Below are positions 33,789 to 43,281 of a stretch of 64,000 bases of DNA, piece by piece. The notes under the pieces are model-generated. The model did no database searches. It worked only from the letters and a program-made list of their open reading frames with translations, and was not told the DNA's origin. A program made the position numbers and the translations under genes. Source of the stretch: an uncultured Roseovarius sp. (GTDB lineage: Bacteria; Pseudomonadota; Alphaproteobacteria; Rhodobacterales; Rhodobacteraceae); contig CANMFU010000003.1 of assembly GCA_947497295.1 (NCBI GenBank), positions 62,001 to 126,000 on the forward strand, read 5' to 3'. The first letter of the stretch is position 1, and every line of letters starts with the position of its first letter.

Positions 33789-34910
33789 TCATGTGAACCG
33801 ACGCTTTTTGGTCGTGCGATGTCGCAGGAAAAAGCGCACCATTTCCCGTGAGGCATCCGGACCTGTGGGATCAGTATAACCTCCGGCCGCGTGTCCGCCG
33901 GACCAGGCATGCCCGGATCCGTGAACGACCCAGTGTTCCGTATATGGCCGCCCCCTGCCCACACGATGCACCGTGCGCGTAAAGTCACGGCCTCCTGCAA
34001 CGTGAGTTTTCTTTTCCGTCCGGTCAAGATGCTGATAAGGTTCCAGCGCCCGAATGGCGATGAAACGTCCGTTGCGGGGGTTGATGACCTTGTCTGAATC
34101 GCCATGAAAAATAATAGTCGGCATCTGGACATCGTGGCGCCGACCTGGGTCACCGCTCTGCATTGCTCTTGGCACGGACGCTGAATCATGCGCAGCCCCT
34201 ACAGCCAGACCGGAATGGACACCAACCGCAGCAAATATGTCGGGATACTCCGTCGCCAGAATCAATCCCGCCGCCGCACCAGCTGACAGCCCCGCGACAT
34301 AGACCTTGGCAGGATCGGCGTTCCAGTCAGCGATGATCTGACGCGTCATGTCCGCGAGCAAAGCCGGCTCTCCCGCGCCGCGTTTCTGATCGCCGCGTCT
34401 ATACCAGTTCCAGCACCGATAATGATGCGCGTCGCGCGCCTGCGACGGATAAAGGACAAGAAAACCGAACTCCTCTGCCAGCGTGTTCATCCCGGTACCA
34501 CGGGCGAAATCGGTTGAGGATTGCCCGCACCCATGCAGCATGACGACCAAAGGAAGCGGTGCCGATGCGGTTCTGGCAACGGCAGGCACATAGAGTTTGT
34601 AGGCACGGGCGCCAAATACAGTCTCGTGCGATCCGTCCTTGAACGATGCGCCTCGCGGAACGCGTGCCTGCGACCGGGATGTCGCCGGAACGGGCGTTCG
34701 CGCTTTAGCACTGGTATTTCCGCCGCTGGACGCAGCTTTGGTAGAAGGCTTTGCAGGCTTGTTGCCACGTCTTCCGGATTTTTTGACCGTGCGTTTCTTT
34801 GGTTTGACAGGCCCAAGGATCGTGTCCCACATGTCGGCGATTACGGAAACGCTCGCGCGTCTCAGTTTACGTTGTGTCTTTGCACGGGCGCGTCTGAACG
34901 GATCGTGCAT
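33789..34910 (-). CDS. PHB-depolymerase-family esterase
   Basis: The 373-residue protein has a long basic N-terminal region (residues 1-90, Lys/Arg/Ser/Pro-rich) and an esterase domain with oxyanion loop VVMLHGCGQSSTDFA, nucleophile Ser in VAGLSAGAAAGLILA, IIFHGDSDKVINPRN (Asp) and HGSGHAWSGG (His). It is of the LpqC/PhaZ-like catalytic type 1 group. There is no classical signal peptide, and the basic N terminus is like that of intracellular relatives binding polyester granules. Hydrolysis of short polyhydroxyalkanoate or other esters is expected. Confidence 0.85.
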   Translation of the reverse strand: MHDPFRRARAKTQRKLRRASVSVIADMWDTILGPVKPKKRTVKKSGRRGNKPAKPSTKAASSGGNTSAKARTPVPATSRSQARVPRGASFKDGSHETVFGARAYKLYVPAVARTASAPLPLVVMLHGCGQSSTDFARGTGMNTLAEEFGFLVLYPSQARDAHHYRCWNWYRRGDQKRGAGEPALLADMTRQIIADWNADPAKVYVAGLSAGAAAGLILATEYPDIFAAVGVHSGLAVGAAHDSASVPRAMQSGDPGRRHDVQMPTIIFHGDSDKVINPRNGRFIAIRALEPYQHLDRTEKKTHVAGGRDFTRTVHRVGRGRPYTEHWVVHGSGHAWSGGHAAGGYTDPTGPDASREMVRFFLRHRTTKKRRFT

Positions 34911-35348
34911 CTGACCTCACAAATTTGGAAGGGTTTGGGGATCAAAGAAAAAAGCCGGAGTTCTCAGTTTCGCAGCTTGCCAAAGACTGCACATTGACCA
35001 TTGCATGTCTGAATTCGAACTACCGTCATGCCCGATTGGTTCATTCGCAAATTTACTTTTTCGCGATGGTTGACGGCAAAGATTGTCCATAATCCCACCG
35101 TCACCGACCAGAGCAACGCGGTCGCGTTCGGCACGATCACTTGGTACTGCGTCAATCATAGGCCATTTCGGTGCGCTTGGGATCTCCATAGCTGCGGTCG
35201 ACTACAACGACAAACGCGCCCTCCATCATCCTAGCCTGTCGGTTCGAAAACCGCCCTTACGCAGCAATAATGCGGACCCGATCGTTTGCCCATCCCGCAC
35301 CAATCAGGCGAACTGGCGGCTTGCGACCCTTGCGCTTTCGATCCGGGA
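34911..35348. other. Intergenic region with no supportable gene
   Basis: About 440 bp between the esterase start and the stop of a membrane protein gene, both on the minus strand. Short open frames exist on both strands, but none has a recognisable family, ribosome-binding site or codon pattern. No repeat or RNA element was seen. Confidence 0.5.
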
Positions 35349-36068
35349 TCAGCTTTTGCCCGCCCCATCCAGACGCCCCTTCGATCTGGTGGCACAGAGG
35401 GCGTAGACCGTGAACGCGAGGAAGCCGAAGCCAAGGATCAGCTCGAACGGTTCCTGCTCCTTGCCGGATACGAACCATGAGGACATCAATTCCCCTATAC
35501 TCATGCTCGGGGGGATGTCGTAGAATACGGGAACCAATTCGAAATAGACGTAAAGCATCGCCGGAAGCAGGAAGTACAGGATCAGCGCGACCGGCGCCGT
35601 CAGAAGCTCCACTGCACGCGGGGCGCGATCGCCAAGGAGGAACGTCGCAAGAAGACGGCCGAAAGCCCCATATAGTCCGACGGCTATGAAGGCGAAGTGC
35701 AGCGGAAAGTGACGCGTGTTATGTAAGTTGAATTCCTGTTTCTGATTGACGTCCAGCAGTGCCGCGGGCGTTTCAAAGTCGAAAACCCGCTGGCCCCAAC
35801 TAGCCTCTTCACCGGCAATCAGCAAAAGCACCGCGGCGAACAGCAGATAGGCCACAGAAAAAAAGCGCTCGTCGGGCCACAGACGGATGGCAGCGATCCC
35901 CGCGAGAAGGGCCGCAACAACGTAGACCAGGACCGTGAGCCACTCTACCGGTCCGTCTTCCCGGATCAGCCAGTTATACCGGCCGGTGTCAGCCGCCTTG
36001 CTTGCAAAGATGAATGCCGCTGCAGCCAAAGGAAACAGGGCCACCGCAGCGATGAATAGTGATGGCAT
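35349..36068 (-). CDS. Polytopic membrane protein of unknown function
   Basis: The 239-residue protein has about six transmembrane helices (LFIAAVALFPLAAAAFIFA, VEWLTVLVYVVAALLAGIA, VAYLLFAAVLLLIAGEE and others). The motif IAGEEASWGQRVF, followed by NQKQEFNLHNTRH, is shared with a group of uncharacterised bacterial membrane proteins. The ATG at 36068 starts directly before the first helix; 13 more codons are open upstream. An 18-bp palindrome lies 72 nt upstream and may be an operator. Confidence 0.75.
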   Translation of the reverse strand: MPSLFIAAVALFPLAAAAFIFASKAADTGRYNWLIREDGPVEWLTVLVYVVAALLAGIAAIRLWPDERFFSVAYLLFAAVLLLIAGEEASWGQRVFDFETPAALLDVNQKQEFNLHNTRHFPLHFAFIAVGLYGAFGRLLATFLLGDRAPRAVELLTAPVALILYFLLPAMLYVYFELVPVFYDIPPSMSIGELMSSWFVSGKEQEPFELILGFGFLAFTVYALCATRSKGRLDGAGKS

Positions 36069-36139
36069 GCGATGTGGGCGTGATCGCGAAGATACGTAAT
36101 TTGGCAATCCAAAATCCTCATCTGTGGCCTAACATCCCA

Positions 36140-36157
36140 CAAATGGCATGCCATTTG
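36140..36157. promoter_or_regulatory. 18-bp perfect palindrome, possible operator
   Basis: CAAATGGCATGCCATTTG is fully self-complementary. It lies 72 nt upstream of the membrane protein gene that starts at 36068 on the minus strand. A dimeric repressor site is plausible; no regulator gene is adjacent. Confidence 0.4.
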
Positions 36158-36771
36158 GTACCAAAGTTGCCCGATAAGGGCTGGAGATCAAGTATTTTCG
36201 ACGCTGAGAACGCGCGAAAACACCCGAAGACAGGGCGGCTCCTGTCGTAAATCCACGCTAATTTGACCGCGCTGCGAGGTTTTTCAGCCCGGTGGACTGA
36301 CCTGTCGAACCACGTTCCCTCAGCCCGGGGAAAGACGGCGGTCACGCGCATATCAAAGGGGTTCGCAGCCAGCAGTTTACGCCAAGGCTAGAGGCGCAAA
36401 CGCGCTGAACCATAGCAGTCGGGCAGGCTCAGACAATTGGCGAACACCTTGCAGAGAACGCCGAGTGGAGTGAGTTGCAGGGATAATCCAAAAGAGCTGT
36501 TTGCTTGGCACCTGTATCCGTCAGGAGACCAAGCAGCGCTCGGACCGCTTTGGCGACGCCAAAAGCGGGCGCTGCTTAGGCCAGGCATAAAATCCGGTGC
36601 GACACTTTTGATCTTCAATCGGGGCTTGGCCGGGGCGCCGATGGGCCGTAGATTGGACACCAGCGTGCGGTTCAATCCCGCCAAAGGACGAGCGCGGCGC
36701 CAGATCCCGACCCGGCCACCATTCCAAAACATGGTTTTCAGATCAAACCAAAAGAGGCCGCAGCCAGCATT
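36158..36771. other. Intergenic region with no supportable gene
   Basis: About 610 bp. A hairpin, CCGCTTTGGC (36545-36554) with GCCAAAAGCGG (36558-36568), has a one-base bulge. No coding frame was convincing. The P-type ATPase promoter and its AAGAGG ribosome-binding site lie at the right end. Confidence 0.5.
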
Positions 36772-38616
36772 ATGTCACACATTCAGGACCGTCTAAATAT
36801 TGTCTTGGTGTCAATTGCGCTGAGCGGACTTGCGGGCGGTCTGGCGCTGTGGGCCGCCGGGCAGCCGGACTGGGCCGATATCGTTTGGATCGCCGGGGTT
36901 GTCCCGGTATTGGCCGCGCTCGCCGTCGAAATCATCCGCAGCCTGTCCAGGGGCGATGTCGGGCTGGATATCGTTGCCGCGCTGTCCATGACCGCAGCGC
37001 TGGTTTTCGGCGAAACGCTCGCGGCGGCGGTGGTCGCGCTGATGTATTCCGGCGGCACCTTTTTAGAAAGCGCCGCCGAACGCCGCGCCCGCCGCGAGAT
37101 GAGCGATCTGCTGTCGCGGGTGCCGCGATCCGCAACGCGGCATGAAAACGGCGCGCTGGTCGAGGTGGATCTGGACGACATTGCCCCCGGCGATCTGCTG
37201 CTGATCCGGCAGGGCGACATCGCCCCGGTGGACGGCACGGTCGAGGGCGATGGCGCCGTCCTGAACCAGTCGGCCCTGACCGGAGAGGCGATGCCGGCCC
37301 GCCTGCCCGGCGGCGGCGAGGTGATGAGCGGCTCGACCAACACCGGCGATGCGTTCGATCTGCGCGCCACCCACCGGGCCGCCGACAGCACCTATGCCGG
37401 GATCGTCCGGCTGGTCGAGGCCGCGCAGAAATCCAAGGCGCCGATGGTGCGGCTGGCGGACCGCTATTCGCTGGTGTTCCTTGTGGTGACAGTCGTCATC
37501 GCCACCGCCGCGTGGTGGTTCAGCGGCGATCCCATTCGCGCGGTCGCCGTGCTGGTCGTGGCTACGCCCTGCCCGCTCATCCTGGCGGTGCCAGTCGCGC
37601 TGGTGGCCGGCATGTCGCGCGCCGCGTATTACGGCGTGCTGATCAAGGGCGCCGGCCCGCTGGAGGCGATGGCCCGGATCCGGTCGGTGATCCTCGACAA
37701 GACCGGCACGCTGACGGACGGACGCCCAAGGATTGTGGCCATTGAGGTGCAGTCAGATCTGTCCGAAGACGAGATCCTGTTTTTTGCCGCCGCGCTGGAT
37801 CAAGCGTCGAAACATCCCATTGCGCAGGCCATCGTCACCGCTGCTCAGGAGCGCGGCATCAACCTGCCTGTTCCCGAAAGCCCGGTCGAGGTCCCCGGCG
37901 CGGGAATCACCGGAATGGTGGGTGGCCTCCGCGTCGCCGTGGGCGGCGCAGATTTCGTCATCCGGCAGGTCGCGGCGGGCCACTCGGACCATCCCGCCAC
38001 GACCGAGGCCGAGGTGACGGTGGCGGTTGCCGTCGACGACCGCCTGGTCGGGCATCTTGTCATGGCCGACATGCTGCGCAGCGGCACGGGCGGCTTTCTG
38101 GCCGGGCTGCGCAGGATCGGCATCGCGCGCATCCTGCTGGCCACCGGCGACCGGCAGGCGGTTGCCGATGGCGTCACCGCAGGGCTGGATCTGGACGAGG
38201 TCCACGCCCGAATGACGCCGGATCAAAAGGTGCAGCTGGTGCTGTCAGAGCGCGATCGCGGCCCGGTAATGATGGTCGGTGACGGTGTCAACGACGCGCC
38301 GGCGCTGGCGGCGGCCGATGTGGGCGTGGCCATGGGTGCGCGCGGAACCGCCGCGTCCGCCGAGGCAGCGGATGTGGTGCTGCTGGTCGACCGGCTGGAC
38401 CGCCTTCTGCCGGGGCTGGAAGTGGCGCGCGGCGCGCGGCGGATCGCGCTGGAAAGCGTTTTCGTCGGTATCGGGCTGTCCATCCTCGGCATGATCGCCG
38501 CCGCCCTTGGGTATCTCAGCCCGGTGCAGGGCGCGCTTCTGCAGGAAATTATTGACGTGGCAGTGATCCTGAACGCGCTGCGTGCGCTCAGGATCGTACC
38601 GAAGGCTGCGGCCTGA
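36772..38616 (+). CDS. P1B-type metal-transporting ATPase without metal-binding domain (TPC motif)
   Basis: The 614-residue ATPase has the actuator motif SALTGEAMP, membrane metal motif ATPCPLILAVP, phosphorylation site DKTGTLTDG, nucleotide-domain SKHPIAQ and hinge GDGVNDAPALAAADVG. It exports a metal cation from the cytosol. No N-terminal heavy-metal-associated domain is present; the protein starts with membrane helices. The TPC in place of CPC or SPC separates it from Cu+, Zn2+/Cd2+ and Co2+ subtypes, so its metal is uncertain. The ATG follows AAGAGG. No regulator gene of the MerR or ArsR type is adjacent. Confidence 0.92.
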   Translation: MSHIQDRLNIVLVSIALSGLAGGLALWAAGQPDWADIVWIAGVVPVLAALAVEIIRSLSRGDVGLDIVAALSMTAALVFGETLAAAVVALMYSGGTFLESAAERRARREMSDLLSRVPRSATRHENGALVEVDLDDIAPGDLLLIRQGDIAPVDGTVEGDGAVLNQSALTGEAMPARLPGGGEVMSGSTNTGDAFDLRATHRAADSTYAGIVRLVEAAQKSKAPMVRLADRYSLVFLVVTVVIATAAWWFSGDPIRAVAVLVVATPCPLILAVPVALVAGMSRAAYYGVLIKGAGPLEAMARIRSVILDKTGTLTDGRPRIVAIEVQSDLSEDEILFFAAALDQASKHPIAQAIVTAAQERGINLPVPESPVEVPGAGITGMVGGLRVAVGGADFVIRQVAAGHSDHPATTEAEVTVAVAVDDRLVGHLVMADMLRSGTGGFLAGLRRIGIARILLATGDRQAVADGVTAGLDLDEVHARMTPDQKVQLVLSERDRGPVMMVGDGVNDAPALAAADVGVAMGARGTAASAEAADVVLLVDRLDRLLPGLEVARGARRIALESVFVGIGLSILGMIAAALGYLSPVQGALLQEIIDVAVILNALRALRIVPKAAA

Positions 38617-38629
38617 GCGATGCCAGCGC

Positions 38630-39040
38630 ACTGCCCTCGACCCCGATCCGCCCCAGCACTATCGGGGCAACGGTAATCTCAGCCACGACGAACGTATAAT
38701 TGGGATAATGCAGCTATTTCAAACGGCCCGCACGTGAGCAGCCGCCCCGGCAGTAAGATGATGCGCGTCGTCCAGCGGCGGCCCAGTGTCACCAGAATTT
38801 AGACGCTCAAGATCTGCAATACGGCCAATGCCGCCGGCCAGCCCCGGATACCGCATGATCGTAGCCGGACAGCAGCAGGCTGGCGATCCAGAGGCTGTGC
38901 ATCGCCACCATAACCGGATAATGCCCCGCGCCCGCCTGATGGGCACCGCGCGCCATAAGACGCGCGGTCTTCAGACGGGCGATGATCAACTCGCCCGGCC
39001 TTTGAAGGACAGTGAACGCGAGAAATCGAAACGTCGCCAT
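38630..39040 (-). pseudogene. Isoprenylcysteine methyltransferase-like (ICMT), broken
   Basis: Across frames the sequence reads FLAFTVLQRPGELIIARLKT, YPVMVAMHSLWIASLLL, LAVLQILSV, ILVTLGRRWTTRIILLPG and NYTFVVAEITVAPIVLG, the order of bacterial ICMT/YpbQ-type membrane methyltransferases. At least two frameshifts and a TAA at 38799-38801 break it. The ATG at 39040 is five bases after the stop of the polyketide synthase remnant, so the two formed an operon. The 3' end runs up to the ATPase gene on the other strand. In related bacteria this pair makes and methylates alkylpyrones or alkylresorcinols. Confidence 0.7.
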
Positions 39041-39045
39041 CTCTA

Positions 39046-39626
39046 TCACGCGGCCGGCGCCTGAACATGCATCGTCGAGTATGACGCGGTAAAGCCGGGG
39101 CGTGGCGCGCAGGCCATCATCTGGCCTGTGGTCCCAGCATCCAGACGGCCCGGCCCCAGCACCAGCGCGTCTTTGATCGCCGCAATCACCTTGGCGCCGC
39201 CCGGATTGCAGACATACGGGGCGATCTGGCCCTGACCGAGCCCCGCCGCCTTTAGCGCGCCATGCGTCGCCTGCGCCTCCAGCGCCGGAGTCGCGATATC
39301 GGTCGTTAAAGCCGTGACGACGCAGTCGACCTCTGCGGCTGTCCATCCGGCCTCCAGCAAGGCCGCATTGGCGGTCTGAATGAACAATGCGCTTGCGCCC
39401 GACATGAAGGCGTCATTTCGGCCCCTCCAGCCGTGGATTTGCGAGAACCAGTCTATCGCGGCAACCGAAGGACGCCGGTTGATCCCGTCGTCTCGAACGT
39501 TTTGCCAAGGCGCAGGACCTGCGGGTACTTGTCGCCGAAGATAATGGCGGCACGGTCTGCAACCTCGGATTGATGCAGGCAAAATGGCGGCAAAGCAATC
39601 GAAGGGGCGTGCAGACAGATGGGCAT
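39046..39626 (-). pseudogene. Type III polyketide synthase (chalcone synthase-like), broken by frameshift and deletion
   Basis: MPICLHAPSIALPPFCLHQS and YPQVLRLGKTFETTG start a type III PKS. One frame over it continues AIDWFSQIHGWRGRNDAFMS, then DCVVTALTTDIATPALEAQA, and jumps to QIAPYVCNPGGAKVIAAIKD and ends PGFTASYSTM. The frameshift lies near 39475. The segment with the catalytic Cys, normally soon after TPALEA, is missing, and so is the GNMS region. Remaining length is about 190 codons against the usual 350-390. The ICMT remnant follows directly. Confidence 0.72.
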
Positions 39627-39876
39627 GACAGATCCCTTTGGCGTTGCGGCCCGATCCACCTTCGCGCCAGCCCGGACGGTCAGTCAGGCCAATCCGCCGA
39701 ACCAGCAATCGAACAACGCGAATGCCGACGTCAGTTCACAAGGAGCTTTCTGGAGGCCAATGGGCAGTGAGCCACCCAAGCTATTTGCCCAGAATAGCTT
39801 ACGAACACTTTTCAGCCATGCGTCACACCCTGCCCAGTGCGCAACGGGCGACTGGTATCGCCCGCTGCATCTGTCA

Positions 39877-41199
39877 TCACAGCCCGTATTGCTCGCGGGC
39901 GTAGTTTCCCAAGCCAACCGCGTCGAGCTTGCTGAGCGGGGCGAGGAAAGTCACCTGGATCACGCCGGGCGCGCGGCCAATCTCAACCGCGCCGTTCACG
40001 GTGGCACGGTTGCGGATCTCGGCCACGGTCACGTCCAGCAGCCTCGCCGCGCGCGCCAGACCGTTTTCGATGGCGTCATTCAGGTTGGCCGCTGTTCCAA
40101 TGACGGAAATCGGCGCCAGCGGCTCGATCTCGGTCACGCCCCATCTTTCTGCCAGACGCGCGCCCTTGGCATTTTCTTCGGGGCTGAACGGCTTGGCCAT
40201 GGGCGGAAGATCTTCTTCCAGCGGGAAAAGAACCGGGCCGTCTAGTGGATAATCTTTCACCACTTCGACCTGCAAGGTCACGCTGCCCGATACGTCCATG
40301 GTATGCCCGGCAATCTCGCCATCGCCCTGCCCGGCATGCATGTCGCCCATATAGACGCCCGCGCCCTTCACCTTTACTGGGCAGACCAGAATGGCCCCGG
40401 CGCGCACCGCGTCGATATCCATGTGGCCGTCGGTCTTGTGCTCGCTCAGTTGCTCGGCCGTGATGCCGTATTCATGCGGCGCCCCGACAAGGAAGGCACC
40501 GAAATCGCCCGCATTATGGCTGTCGGGCATCGGCATTGATGGGCAGGTGCCCAGTTGCCCCATGAAGGGGCGCATCCGTACCAGCGTGCCCGGCATGTCC
40601 GACGGTGCGTAGTTCAAAATCGAATGCTGGCGGCTGGCATCGGGCAGCGCCGAATAGTGGTCGGCCTGCATCGCAATCGTCTCTGCCGCCGCCTTGGGCA
40701 GGGTCAGGCCCACGCTATGGGTGTCGTCGAAGGTGACGGTGTAACCATGCACGATCTCGAACGGGGTGACCGCATTGCCGCAGGCATCGCATTTCACCGA
40801 GCTCTGCCCGATGCCCTCGATATGCGTTTCGGGCCACACGGTATCGCAGACCGGGCAGCGCGCAGCGACGTAAGGATCGCCCAGGCAAAACCCCTCGGGC
40901 GAGCTGTCATGGCCTGACGCCGTAGCGATGGAGGTTACGGTAATGTCGCGGATGCGGATGGCAACGCCGTCGCCTACCTCGGCGCCATCGACATAGACCG
41001 GCTGCGTTACCTCATGCCCGCCGCGCAGGCGCGGCGTGATCATCGGGCCCCAGCAGCCCGGCGCGGTATTGGCGATGATGGTGCCGCCATCCTCGACCGG
41101 GCCCAGCATGGGCGCGTCCGGGTCCAGAACGCTATTGGTGAATTTGTCCACGACAACGCTGCGGTGCGTGGGATCGTTTGGCTTGATACCGTCCGGCAT
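39877..41199 (-). CDS. Acetamidase/formamidase family protein
   Basis: The 440-residue protein of the FmdA/AmdA family hydrolyses formamide or short amides to ammonia and the acid. Recognised segments are NTAPGCWGPMITPRLRGG, a zinc-ribbon-like insert with two CxxC pairs (RCPVCDTVW, KCDACGN), MPMPDSHNAGDFGAFLVGAP and GAGVYMGDMHAGQGDGEIAG. The CxxC insert is an addition to the simplest family members. The ATG at 41199 follows GGAGGACACC. A cupin gene is divergent at 41322. Confidence 0.85.
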   Translation of the reverse strand: MPDGIKPNDPTHRSVVVDKFTNSVLDPDAPMLGPVEDGGTIIANTAPGCWGPMITPRLRGGHEVTQPVYVDGAEVGDGVAIRIRDITVTSIATASGHDSSPEGFCLGDPYVAARCPVCDTVWPETHIEGIGQSSVKCDACGNAVTPFEIVHGYTVTFDDTHSVGLTLPKAAAETIAMQADHYSALPDASRQHSILNYAPSDMPGTLVRMRPFMGQLGTCPSMPMPDSHNAGDFGAFLVGAPHEYGITAEQLSEHKTDGHMDIDAVRAGAILVCPVKVKGAGVYMGDMHAGQGDGEIAGHTMDVSGSVTLQVEVVKDYPLDGPVLFPLEEDLPPMAKPFSPEENAKGARLAERWGVTEIEPLAPISVIGTAANLNDAIENGLARAARLLDVTVAEIRNRATVNGAVEIGRAPGVIQVTFLAPLSKLDAVGLGNYAREQYGL

Positions 41200-41321
41200 G
41201 GTGTCCTCCGCTATGTTGCTATTTCCTGAACTCAGCTTAGTTTGCATTTTTCAGCAGACAAGGCGCGATATGACGCGCGGCTTGTCTGATCGCAAAGCAC
41301 GTAGAATGGCAGGCAGATGAT

Positions 41322-41990
41322 ATGGAAGTGAACTCTGACTTCTCACAGCGCATTTTGGTCCATTCGACCGGGCTGCCATGGCAGGCCTCGCCCTCTGCCG
41401 GAGTGTCGCGCCGGATGCTGGACCGGATCGGCGGCGAGGTTGCGCGCGCGACCAGCATCGTGCGCTTTGATGCCGGTCACAGCTTCGCGGCGCATACCCA
41501 CGGCGGCGGCGAGGAATTTGTCGTGCTGGAGGGCGTGTTTCAGGACGAGCATGGCGATTATCCCGCTGGCACCTATGTACGCAATCCTCCGACCAGCAGC
41601 CACACACCTCGGTCTGATGCAGGCTGCACAATTTTCGTCAAATTATGGCAATTTGACCCCGATGATCGCGATCAGTTCCGCAAGGACATGCGCGCTGGGT
41701 TGGGTGACTATGGCGACGGCGTGCAGCGTGCCGAATTGCACAAAAATGCACAGGAAACCGTCAGCTATGTCCAACTGGCCGCCGACACTCCGTTTGACAC
41801 AGACGCTGAAGGCGGCATTGAGGTGCTGGTGCTGGACGGATCGGTGACAGAGCAGGGCGACATCTTGCAACAAGGATCGTGGCTGCGCCTGCCCGAGGGC
41901 CAGTCCATCGTTGCAACCGCGGGCGGGGATGGTGCAGCGCTGTGGATGAAAACGGGTCATTTGCGCCATGTTGCCGCGCCCGATGCGTGA
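41322..41990 (+). CDS. ChrR-like double cupin
   Basis: The 222-residue protein has a cupin with metal-binding residues in [19 protein letters not shown] (His, His, Glu) and [12 protein letters not shown], and a weaker second cupin ([21 protein letters not shown]). It resembles the cupin part of ChrR anti-sigma factors but lacks their N-terminal zinc-binding domain, and no ECF sigma gene adjoins. Possible roles are a small-molecule dioxygenase or a sensor. Confidence 0.75.
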   Translation: MEVNSDFSQRILVHSTGLPWQASPSAGVSRRMLDRIGGEVARATSIVRFDAGHSFAAHTHGGGEEFVVLEGVFQDEHGDYPAGTYVRNPPTSSHTPRSDAGCTIFVKLWQFDPDDRDQFRKDMRAGLGDYGDGVQRAELHKNAQETVSYVQLAADTPFDTDAEGGIEVLVLDGSVTEQGDILQQGSWLRLPEGQSIVATAGGDGAALWMKTGHLRHVAAPDA

Positions 41991-41994
41991 CGGA

Positions 41995-42146
41995 TTGGGC
42001 GGCACCCGCGCCAGTCGGCGCTGCTGGACTGGGTCACTGCGCCGGACTCGAACCAGATCCGCAGCCTTGAGGCGATCGCGATGAGGATGGCCGATCACGC
42101 ACTCAGCCGGTATGGCCCGCTTGCAGAAATCCGCGACGCATCGTGA
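41995..42146 (+). pseudogene. Short C-terminal coding remnant, family unknown
   Basis: One frame reads QSALLDWVTAPDSNQIRSLE and then AIAMRMADHALSRYGPLAEI before a TGA. It looks like protein sequence of this genome's style, but no start is present and no family was recognised. It lies between the cupin stop and a convergent membrane protein gene. Confidence 0.25.
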
Positions 42147-42204
42147 CAGGACGGCAATCCTGGCGCAACTTCGCGTCGGTTGGGGCCAGAAGCCGCCGGA
42201 TGTC

Positions 42205-42603
42205 TTACCGCGCCCGCGCCTGCCGGATATAGACCCACGCAATTCGTGATATGACCGCCCAGACCATGATCCGCAGCGTCATGGCGGCAATGGTGCGCGT
42301 CTCATATGCGCCGCCTTGCTGGATATAAATGCCTAAGGCCGCCATCACCAGAAACGTCACCGCCAGAATGGCCAGCGAGATCCAGACGGCCGAGCGTTCC
42401 TGCCGCAGCAAACCGACACCGGCGAGGATATAGACGAACCCAGCCATGAAATTGAACCGCAGCACAAATGGCACCACATCGCCAATTGCCGCATCGCTGG
42501 CAAAGAGCGCACGCCCGCCGGCGAACACCGTCAGCGCGCCGAACACGATAGCGACGAGAGCCGTGATTTGCAGGGTGCGATTGCCCGAGTTGGCTTTTGT
42601 CAT
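42205..42603 (-). CDS. Small membrane protein, four helices
   Basis: The 132-residue protein has four hydrophobic segments (LQITALVAIVFGALTVFAGG, FMAGFVYILAGVGLL, AVWISLAILAVTFLVMAALG, IAAMTLRIMVWAVISRIAW). The pattern resembles uncharacterised small membrane proteins; no catalytic motif was recognised. It stands alone, facing the cupin gene. The ATG at 42603 opens MTKANSGNRTLQ. Confidence 0.65.
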   Translation of the reverse strand: MTKANSGNRTLQITALVAIVFGALTVFAGGRALFASDAAIGDVVPFVLRFNFMAGFVYILAGVGLLRQERSAVWISLAILAVTFLVMAALGIYIQQGGAYETRTIAAMTLRIMVWAVISRIAWVYIRQARAR

Positions 42604-42816
42604 GTCATCTGTCCTCAGTTATTGTCCAGTCGTCCGCCCTGCAGGCAACACAGCGTATCAGACCTGTTCTGTGCCACTTCACCATGGATCGTCGCGATGC
42701 AGGCACCCTGTCCGGCGGTCAGCTTGCGCAGAAAACTCATTACGACACCAGCCCGCGTGCTGTCGAGAGCGATAGCGGCGCGCGTCATCCGCTTGCAGGT
42801 ACAGCCGCTATGCGCC

Positions 42817-43158
42817 TTAGTCGGACACTTTTTTGACGAACTGGAATTTCAGACCCATCTGGCCGATGCCCGGAACCTTGCAGTCGATATCATGATCGCC
42901 GTCCACCAGCCGGATACCACGCACCTTGGTCCCGACCTTGACCACCGACGACGATCCCTTGACCTTGAGATCCTTGATCACCGTCACCGTATCGCCGTCG
43001 CTCAGGACATTGCCGACGCTATCGCGCACTTCGGCCGCCTCGTCTGTCGGCGCCTCCGGCGACCATTCATGGCCGCATTCCGGGCAAATCAGCAACGCGT
43101 CCATCTGGTAACAAAAGGAAGACGCACATTCAGGGCATGGAGGCAAGGCTTGGGTCAT
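42817..43158 (-). CDS. PhnA/YjdM-like zinc ribbon protein
   Basis: The 113-residue protein has an N-terminal zinc ribbon with CPEC and CPEC pairs (PPCPECASSFCYQ, LLICPECGHEW) and a C-terminal SH3-like domain with DGDTVTVIKDLKVKGSS and IDCKVPGIGQMGLKFQFVKK. Length and order match E. coli PhnA (YjdM). Despite the name, a role in phosphonate use is unproven. The ATG at 43158 gives the family start; 24 open codons upstream are dismissed. Confidence 0.88.
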   Translation of the reverse strand: MTQALPPCPECASSFCYQMDALLICPECGHEWSPEAPTDEAAEVRDSVGNVLSDGDTVTVIKDLKVKGSSSVVKVGTKVRGIRLVDGDHDIDCKVPGIGQMGLKFQFVKKVSD

Positions 43159-43281
43159 GGCCCGGCTATAGCCCTCCTGCGGGCCCATGGCCAGACCGGG
43201 ATTGACGGTGCCCGGCGCATTAAGACGCAAGGCAAGACATTAGCTATTGGCGGCCAACACGATTGCACTCATACACCACCT

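Noticed and set aside
36545-36568. Terminator hairpin in the 36.2-36.8 kb gap
   Set aside because: Stem is bulged, no gene ends nearby and no T-run follows.
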